This document shows positions 57,255 to 64,000 of a stretch of DNA of 64,000 nucleotides, piece after piece. The position numbers and the translations under genes were made by a program. The notes beneath the pieces are model-generated. The model was not told the origin of the DNA. It did not search any database and saw nothing but the letters and a program-made list of their open reading frames with translations. Source of the DNA: an uncultured Pseudohongiella sp. (GTDB lineage: Bacteria; Pseudomonadota; Gammaproteobacteria; Pseudomonadales; Pseudohongiellaceae); NCBI GenBank assembly GCA_951812965.1, contig OX638341.1, positions 2,400,438-2,464,437 of the forward strand. The letters are read 5' to 3'. Numbering within the stretch: position 1 is the stretch's first letter; each line of letters begins with the position of its first letter.

Positions 57255-57950
57255 ATGACCGGGCAGCGAGAGAATCAATTGCCGCTGGCGGTGGGTCTCG
57301 AAGACGAGGCGACCTTCGAAAATTTCGTCACTTCGCTGGAAAATCTGCAACTCTTGACCTATCTGCAGGACCCGGAAAAGCTCGATTCGCCGGTACTGAT
57401 CTGGGGGCCGTCCGCCTCGGGCAGGACACACCTTTTGCAGGCCTGTTGCCACCTTGCGGACGACTCCGGCGCATTTTTCCTGCCATTGCGCTACAAGGAC
57501 CAGGTGAGTCCGGAAATACTCGAAGGCGTCGGCGGCTTGTCGATGATCTGCATCGACGACCTCCAGTGCGCCGCCGGCGACGCGGATTGGGAACTGGCGC
57601 TGGTGCGGCTGATCAATGCCGTGAATCCGACGAACTCCCACCTGGTGCTGTCGGCTTCGGCGAAGGCCGCCGATCTGAACTGGGACTTGCCCGATTTGCG
57701 TTCGCGGCTGCAACAGGCTCTGGTCTTCCGTCTGCATCCCCTGAACGACGAAGGCATCATGCAGGCCTTCGTATTGCGCGCCCGCAATCGTGGCCTCAAT
57801 CTCGCCGCCGGCGTTACCGATTTCATCGGTGTGCGCGTCGAACGGCGGCTCGACGCGCTGATGGAAATTCTCGAACGCCTGGACGAAAGTTCGATGCAAC
57901 GCCAGCATCGCATCACCATCCCGCTCGTCAAGCAAATTCTCGGCTGGTAA
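57255..57950 (+). CDS. hda: DnaA regulatory inactivator Hda
   Basis: Hda binds the DNA clamp and stimulates ATP hydrolysis by DnaA to prevent re-initiation. The 231-residue DnaA-like AAA+ protein begins with the clamp-binding QLPLAVGLEDEATFENFV. It has a Walker-A-like GPSASGRTHLLQA, Walker B CIDDLQ and the Arg-finger region LPDLRSRLQQALVFRL. ATG 57255 follows the DUF2066 stop by two bases. It ends next to the convergent DUF2069 gene. Confidence 0.94.
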   Translation: MTGQRENQLPLAVGLEDEATFENFVTSLENLQLLTYLQDPEKLDSPVLIWGPSASGRTHLLQACCHLADDSGAFFLPLRYKDQVSPEILEGVGGLSMICIDDLQCAAGDADWELALVRLINAVNPTNSHLVLSASAKAADLNWDLPDLRSRLQQALVFRLHPLNDEGIMQAFVLRARNRGLNLAAGVTDFIGVRVERRLDALMEILERLDESSMQRQHRITIPLVKQILGW

Positions 57951-59280
<1,330 letters not shown>

Positions 59281-59294
59281 TGCTTCCTCCCCAG

Positions 59295-60218
59295 TCAGCG
59301 GCCGGTGCGAATCCGGTCCGGGTGCTGATGATAATAAGCGATATTGCTGCCGGTCAGCGCCGCCATCCAGCCAAAGTATACAAAATACATGACCGCGATG
59401 ACGCCGGCGAAAGCCAGATAGATCGAGTCCCGCGCGGCCGACACGAATACGACCTGAAACACCGAACCCATCAGCTTCCATACCAGCGCCGTGACGATGC
59501 CGCCGATCAGCGCCGAAACGAATCGGACCCTGGCGGCGGGAACCAGCAGATACATGAGCGCGAATCCCAGCGACATCAACGCCAGCGGCAGCAGAAAGGA
59601 GATCGCCGCGGGAATCTGGCTGCCGAGGGCGAATTCTTCGAGCCAGTTGCGCAATCCCGGCGCGTTGACGACTGTGCTGATGCTGATCGACAGCACTAGC
59701 AGCACGGGGCTGAGCAATATTGTCAGCAGATAGCCGAACAGCCGCCCGAGGCGGAATCCGGCGTTTTCCACGCACCAGATGTAATTGAAGCAGCCTTCGA
59801 TCTTGCGCAGCATGTCGACCACCAGGTACAGCAGAAAAATCACGCTGGCGCCGCCGATGAGTTCCCCTTGCAGGGCGTCGATATAGCCGATGATGTCGTC
59901 GGTGATCTCGATGCCGCGCTCGCCCATGGGTTCCAGCACCGCCAGCAGGGTGGGGCGCAAGTCATTATGTACGCCGAATTCCTGCAAGACGGCGAAAACG
60001 AGCGTGAGCGAGGGGAAAAAGCCGACAATGGTGATGAACACCAGCCCCATGGCGCGCAGCGAAAGTTGACCGCCGGCCAGGTCGCGTATCACTGCCGCGG
60101 CGATTTGCAGGCAGCGCCGGGAAGCCCGCGCAAACCAGAGATCGGATGCGCTTTCACGCCACAGCCAGGCACGCACGGCTTCGGTCAGGGTGCGGGGAAT
60201 GGTAGAAAGTTTGGGCAC
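59295..60218 (-). CDS. yihY: YihY/BrkB family inner-membrane protein
   Basis: A 307-residue protein with six predicted membrane segments and the family motifs LSLRAMGLVFITIVGFFPSLTLVFAVLQEFG, YLVVDMLRKIEGCFNYIWCVENAGF (a variant of the E-x-x-x-N-x-I-W motif) and FVYFGWMAALTGSNIAYY. The molecular function is not settled despite the older label ribonuclease BN. It lies between the arsC-like gene and proS. Confidence 0.9.
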   Translation of the reverse strand: MPKLSTIPRTLTEAVRAWLWRESASDLWFARASRRCLQIAAAVIRDLAGGQLSLRAMGLVFITIVGFFPSLTLVFAVLQEFGVHNDLRPTLLAVLEPMGERGIEITDDIIGYIDALQGELIGGASVIFLLYLVVDMLRKIEGCFNYIWCVENAGFRLGRLFGYLLTILLSPVLLVLSISISTVVNAPGLRNWLEEFALGSQIPAAISFLLPLALMSLGFALMYLLVPAARVRFVSALIGGIVTALVWKLMGSVFQVVFVSAARDSIYLAFAGVIAVMYFVYFGWMAALTGSNIAYYHQHPDRIRTGR

Positions 60219-60233
60219 TCCGGCGGCTCCCGC

Positions 60234-61973
60234 TCAGGAATCTGCCGGTAATTCCGCGATCATGGCTATGGCTGCGTCCGCGGCCACCAGGGATTTCTCG
60301 CTGTTGCGCCGGCTGGTGTATTCGACGCCGCCCTCCGCCAGCGCCCGCGGCGAGACCACGAGTCGGTGCGGAATCCCGATCAGTTCGGACTCGGCGAATT
60401 TGACGCCGGGGCTGGTCTTGCGGTCGCGATCGTCGAGCAATACTTCGATACCAGCCGCCTGGGCTTGCCGATACAGCGATTCGGATTGCTCGCGCACCTG
60501 TTCCGACTTGTGCGCGTCGATCTCGACGATGACGAGACGGAAAGGCGCCACGCTGTCGGGCCAGACGATGCCGCGCTCGTCGTGATATTGCTCGATGACC
60601 GCTGCCGCCAGCCGAGTCACGCCGATGCCGTAGCAGCCCATGTGCATGACGGTGGGCTTGCCTTGTTCGTTCAGTACGCTGGCGTTCAGCGCTTCGGTGT
60701 ATATCGTGCCCAACTGGAAGATATGGCCGACTTCGATGCCGCGGCGAATGGTCAGGGTTCCCTTGCCGTCGGGGCTTATGTCGCCTTCCCGCACGGTGCG
60801 GATATGGGCGACTTCGTCGTAACCGCAATCCCGTTCCCAGTTGGCGTTAACCAGGTGATGGCCGGCCCGATTGGCGCCGCAGATGAAGTTCTTCATGGCC
60901 GTGACGCAGTGATCGGCGATGACGGGTATGCCGAGCGAGCGCACCGGCCCCAGGCAGCCGGGGGCGCAGCCGAGCCGCTCGCTGATGGTTTCGTCGTCGG
61001 CGAAGCGCAGCGGCGAGCCCACGCCTTCGAGTTGCCGCGCAAGAGTCTCGTTCAGGCTCTGGTCGCCGCGTAAAAGCAAGGCGACAAGATCGTCGCCGGG
61101 CGCGCCGTTTTCGTCCGCGGCGTGAACGATCAGGGTCTTAACCAGCCGCCGCGGCTCGACTTCGAGCAACTCGCAGACCGCATCGATGGTCGCCGCGTCG
61201 CCGGTGTCCGTTGCCACGCAGTCCAAAGCAGCTTCATCGACCGCGGATTCCGGTAGCCCGCCGGTGGCGAGTTCGATGTTGGCGGCGTAATCGCTTTCCG
61301 TGGAAAAGACGATTTCGTCTTCGCCGGAATCCGCCGGCACATGGAATTCGTGCGAGGTGCTGCCGCCGATGTAGCCCGAATCCGCCGCCACCGCGCGATA
61401 ATCCAGCGAAAGTCTTTGCAGGATGGCTTCATAAGCCTGGTGCATGTCGCGGTAGGTCGCCTCCAGCGAAGCCTCGTCGGTATGGAAGGAGTAGGCGTCC
61501 TTCATGATGAATTCCCGCGCCCGCATAACGCCGAAACGCGGGCGTCGCTCGTCGCGGAACTTGGTCTGGATCTGGTAAACCACCACCGGCAACTGTCGAT
61601 AGCTATGGCATTCGCTACGGATGATGTCGGTGACGATTTCCTCATGGGTGGGGCCGAGGCAGAAATCGCGTCCGTGGCGATCCTGGAATCGCGCGAGTTC
61701 CGGCCCCATGTAGTTCCAGCGGCCGGACTCCCGCCAGAGTTCGGCCGGCTGCACCACCGGCATGAGGATTTCGAGAGCGCCGATACGATTCATCTCTTCG
61801 CGGACGATATCGCGGATCTTGTGCACTACGCGCATGCCGAGCGGCAGGAAGCTGTACACTCCGGCGGCCAGCTTGCGGATCATGCCGGCGCGCAACATGA
61901 GCCGGTGGCTGGCGATCTCGGCGTCGGCGGGAGTTTCCTTCGCGGTCGCGAGCAGGAATTGACTGATTCTCAT
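60234..61973 (-). CDS. proS: Prolyl-tRNA synthetase (bacterial type)
   Basis: ProS charges tRNA-Pro. The 579-residue class II synthetase (E. coli 572) has motif 1 (GVYSFLPLGMRVVHKIRDIVREEMNRIGALEILMPVVQPAELWRESGRW), motif 2 (CLGPTHEEIVTDIIRSE.., FRDERRPRFGVMRAREFIMKDAYSFH), the YbaK-like editing insertion (about 225-390), motif 3 (CYGIGVTRLAAAVIEQYHDERGIVWPDSVAPF) and the anticodon domain. It is 19 bases downstream of the HU-like gene. Confidence 0.97.
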   Translation of the reverse strand: MRISQFLLATAKETPADAEIASHRLMLRAGMIRKLAAGVYSFLPLGMRVVHKIRDIVREEMNRIGALEILMPVVQPAELWRESGRWNYMGPELARFQDRHGRDFCLGPTHEEIVTDIIRSECHSYRQLPVVVYQIQTKFRDERRPRFGVMRAREFIMKDAYSFHTDEASLEATYRDMHQAYEAILQRLSLDYRAVAADSGYIGGSTSHEFHVPADSGEDEIVFSTESDYAANIELATGGLPESAVDEAALDCVATDTGDAATIDAVCELLEVEPRRLVKTLIVHAADENGAPGDDLVALLLRGDQSLNETLARQLEGVGSPLRFADDETISERLGCAPGCLGPVRSLGIPVIADHCVTAMKNFICGANRAGHHLVNANWERDCGYDEVAHIRTVREGDISPDGKGTLTIRRGIEVGHIFQLGTIYTEALNASVLNEQGKPTVMHMGCYGIGVTRLAAAVIEQYHDERGIVWPDSVAPFRLVIVEIDAHKSEQVREQSESLYRQAQAAGIEVLLDDRDRKTSPGVKFAESELIGIPHRLVVSPRALAEGGVEYTSRRNSEKSLVAADAAIAMIAELPADS

Positions 61974-61992
61974 GGGCAGGACAGTTGAAGAT

Positions 61993-62355
61993 TTACAGTG
62001 CGTAATCCTTCAGTTTCTTGAGCGGCGTAACCCGAATCCTGGTGGAGGCGGGTTTCCTCGGAACGTCCATGACTTCGCCTGGCTTGAAAGGGTTGGGCAC
62101 GTTCTTTCTCGCCGGTCGCGCAGCCTTCTTGACGGTCGTGATCTTGAGCAGGCCGGGGAGGATGAATTCGCCCGCGGCGCGTTTTCTGACATGACGTTCC
62201 ATGATCGATCCCAACTCATCCAGCACCGCCGAGACTTCCTTTCTGTCTATATCGGTGTTGGCCGCGATTTCATTGAGAATTTCCGTTTTCGTATATCTCT
62301 TGTGGATCGCTGGTTTTCTTCGCCTCGTAGCGGCGCGAGCGGTTCGCCTGATCAT
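61993..62355 (-). CDS. HU/IHF-family DNA-binding protein with basic N-terminal tail
   Basis: A 120-residue protein with the HU fold from about residue 23: YTKTEILNEIAANTDIDRKEVSAVLDELGSIMERHV, then GEFILPGLLKITTVKK and PFKPGEVMDVPRKPASTRIRVTPLKKLKDYAL. It differs from classical HU/IHF by an Arg/Lys-rich tail (MIRRTARAATRRRKPAIHKR) and a modified arm. ATG 62355 is chosen for AAGGAACGGGG upstream; the frame is open further. It lies before proS on the same strand. Confidence 0.85.
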   Translation of the reverse strand: MIRRTARAATRRRKPAIHKRYTKTEILNEIAANTDIDRKEVSAVLDELGSIMERHVRKRAAGEFILPGLLKITTVKKAARPARKNVPNPFKPGEVMDVPRKPASTRIRVTPLKKLKDYAL

Positions 62356-62520
62356 CCCCGTTCCTTTACCTGAGTCCCTTTTCCAATTCCTGTGCCGGAT
62401 TGTTCGCAGGGAAATCAAGCTAATGCATTTGCCGATGCTTTACAAGTTCGGAGGCCTGTCCGCCTTGTGAAGAGTTGTCAAGATTCTCTACAATGGCGCT
62501 CGCCATCGGAAAAATTCTCG

Positions 62521-63756
62521 ATGCCCGGATTCTTCCCAGTTTATGTCGGATTGCGCTATTCGGTGGCGCGCAGAGGCAACCTGCTGCTGTCCTTCGTCAC
62601 TTTCCTGTCGATGCTGGGCATCAGCCTGGGCGTGATGGTGCTCATCGTCGCGCTCTCGGTCATGAACGGCTCGATCGGCGTGTTGCGTGGTGAGGCTCTG
62701 AAGGCAGTGCCGCACGTGACGATTTCCGCGACACAAGGGGACCTGGACTGGCGGGCCATGACGGTATTGGCCGAGGAAAACCCCGAAATTCTCGCCGCGG
62801 CGCCTTTTGTCGAAGCCGAAGCGGTGCTGCGCTTCCACGGGCGTGACGCCTTCGTGCGCTTGCGCGGCGTGATGCCGGAGCGCGAACTCGCGGTGCTCGA
62901 CTCGCCGGCGCCCGCCGATGGCGAATTGTTCGCCGGCATGACTGTTGCACCCGACGGCATGATCGTCAGCGCCCGCCTGGCCGCTTCGCTCGGCATTTTC
63001 CCCGGCGAACAGGCAACGGTCTTTTCCCTGGCCGGCCTGCTTGCGCGTTCGTTCGGCGACAGCCGGGGCATGACGATCACCGGATTCGAGGACTTCGGCA
63101 TCTACGGTGAAAGCAATATCGTGCTGCTGCACCTGGAACAGGCGCGCACGGTGTTGCGCGAGGACCCCGGCGCCGATTTGCGGCTGCGATTGAAAGTGGC
63201 CGATGTCATGGAGGCGCGCAGAATCGCCGAGGACAGTTTCGGCGGCGTGCCCGGCGTGGAAATCGCTACCTGGCAGGAAGAACAGGCCAGCCTGTTCAAC
63301 GCGCTGGCGATGGAAAAGCTCGTCACCACGGTGATGTTGCTAGTAATCGTGCTGGTGGGAGCGGTCAATATCGTTTCGACCCTGGTGATGGTAGTGGCGG
63401 ACAAGAGCGCCGACATAGCGATCCTGCGCACCATGGGCGCCAGTTCCTCGTCGGTGCTCGGCGTCTTCATCGTCCAGGGTATGGTGGCGGGCGTTGCCGG
63501 GACGGTTACCGGCGCGGGGCTCGGCGTCCTGCTGGGCCACAACATCACCACGATCAGCCAGACCCTGGAACGCTGGCTCAACATGTTGCCGCTGCAAGGC
63601 GAGGTGTACCTGCTTTCGCACCTGCAGACTCGGGTTGATATGACAGAAGTGCTGCTGATCAGCATTGCGGCCCTGCTGATCAGTCTTGCCGCCACCTTGT
63701 ATCCCGCCTGGCGCGGCAGCAAGGTGCAGCCGGCCGAAGTTCTGCGATACGAATAG
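62521..63756 (+). CDS. lolC: Lipoprotein-releasing ABC transporter permease LolC/LolE
   Basis: The inner-membrane permease of the LolCDE complex, which extracts outer-membrane lipoproteins for LolA. The 411-residue protein has an N-terminal membrane helix (GLRYSVARRGNLLLSFVTFLSMLGISLGVMVLIVALSVMNG), a large periplasmic domain (about 50-260) and three C-terminal helices with the cytoplasmic coupling segment DKSADIAILRTMGASSSSVLGVFIVQG. ATG 62521 is chosen by comparison with LolC; 43 open upstream codons are unlike the family. lolD follows after nine bases. Confidence 0.93.
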   Translation: MPGFFPVYVGLRYSVARRGNLLLSFVTFLSMLGISLGVMVLIVALSVMNGSIGVLRGEALKAVPHVTISATQGDLDWRAMTVLAEENPEILAAAPFVEAEAVLRFHGRDAFVRLRGVMPERELAVLDSPAPADGELFAGMTVAPDGMIVSARLAASLGIFPGEQATVFSLAGLLARSFGDSRGMTITGFEDFGIYGESNIVLLHLEQARTVLREDPGADLRLRLKVADVMEARRIAEDSFGGVPGVEIATWQEEQASLFNALAMEKLVTTVMLLVIVLVGAVNIVSTLVMVVADKSADIAILRTMGASSSSVLGVFIVQGMVAGVAGTVTGAGLGVLLGHNITTISQTLERWLNMLPLQGEVYLLSHLQTRVDMTEVLLISIAALLISLAATLYPAWRGSKVQPAEVLRYE

Positions 63757-63765
63757 GAAGCAGGA

Positions 63766-64000
63766 ATGGACACAAAAGAACCCGTAATCCGCTGCGAGGG
63801 GCTCGGCAAGAGCTATGAGCAAGGACCCCAGCGCGTGGAAGCGCTGAAGAACGTGTCCTTGCGGGTCGAGGAAGGCGAGCGCATCGCGGTGATCGGCAGT
63901 TCCGGTTCGGGCAAGACCACCTTGCTGAATTTGCTTGGCGGTCTCGATGCGCCGAGCAGCGGCGCGGTGTATATCGGCGGCCGCGAATTGGGCGCGCTGG
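63766..64000 (+). CDS. lolD: Lipoprotein-releasing ABC transporter ATP-binding protein LolD (3' end outside the window)
   Basis: The ATPase of LolCDE. Seventy-eight codons are present: IRCEGLGKSYEQGPQRVEALKNVSLRVEEGERIAVIGSSGSGKTTLLNLLGGLDAPSSG, including Walker A GSSGSGKT. AGGAAGCAGGA precedes ATG 63766. Placement directly after lolC fixes the assignment. Confidence 0.94.
   Translation, partial: MDTKEPVIRCEGLGKSYEQGPQRVEALKNVSLRVEEGERIAVIGSSGSGKTTLLNLLGGLDAPSSGAVYIGGRELGAL

Overview
The window is chromosomal DNA from a GC-rich gammaproteobacterium. Gene order and protein sequences match that class: frr-uppS-cdsA-dxr-rseP-bamA-skp-lpxD-fabZ-lpxA-lpxB-rnhB, then dnaE-accA-tilS, pyrG-kdsA-eno-ftsB-ispD-ispF-truD-pcm-nlpD, mutS-fdxA, pncC-recA-recX, and purMN / DUF2066-hda / DUF2069-wrbA-arsC-yihY-proS. 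Two-membrane envelope genes (BamA, Skp, Lpx, LolCD, NlpD) confirm a Gram-negative cell. I cannot name the genus. No rRNA, tRNA, CRISPR array, transposase or integrase gene was seen.

Layout. 1-12233: plus-strand envelope, isoprenoid and lipid A block. 12234-18529: a foreign six-gene island inserted exactly between rnhB and dnaE. Its first half (12415-15857) is strikingly AT-rich and carries a GHKL (MutL/MORC-like) ATPase, an unrecognised methyltransferase-fold-like protein and a cytosine-C5 DNA methyltransferase. Its second half (16087-18537) has GC content near the host's and carries a second cytosine-C5 methyltransferase, a PD-(D/E)XK-like nuclease and a Vsr mismatch endonuclease that overlaps the dnaE start. 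18530-34051: plus-strand housekeeping genes; a DUF368/PopT transporter sits before nlpD, and surE and rpoS are missing from their usual places. 34241-37281: mutS-fdxA on the minus strand. 37465-43319: pncC, SOS-regulated recA, recX, a TonB receptor and a DUF1015 gene. 43316-48734 (minus): a small heat-shock protein with a ROSE-like RNA thermometer, prpC-prpD, and a SorA/SorB-like sulfite dehydrogenase pair. 48824-53878: malonyl-CoA decarboxylase, a fused glycosyltransferase, a FlgM-like protein and a FleQ-like sigma-54 activator. 54373-64000: purMN, DUF2066-hda, DUF2069-wrbA-arsC, yihY, HU-like-proS, lolC and the start of lolD.

Repeats are the other theme. (1) A REP-like family of 20-bp perfect palindromes in two subtypes (GGGCGAGGCATGCCTCGCCC and GGGCGACGCATGCGTCGCCC) sits in several intergenic gaps and forms a 105-bp-period tandem array between fleQ and purN; the purN stop codon is supplied by the repeat. 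(2) A longer element of about 110 bp has a conserved core and 28-33-bp inverted arms; the arm sequences differ between copies but stay self-complementary. It occurs after tilS and between hsp20 and prpD. (3) The frr-uppS gap is almost entirely five consecutive hairpins, and the accA-tilS gap has a weaker cluster.

Function. The core genes make undecaprenyl phosphate, MEP-pathway isoprenoids, lipid A, CDP-diacylglycerol and outer-membrane proteins, and replicate and repair DNA. The accessory genes point to propionate (methylcitrate), sulfite and malonate metabolism, TonB-dependent uptake, flagellar regulation and defence against foreign DNA.
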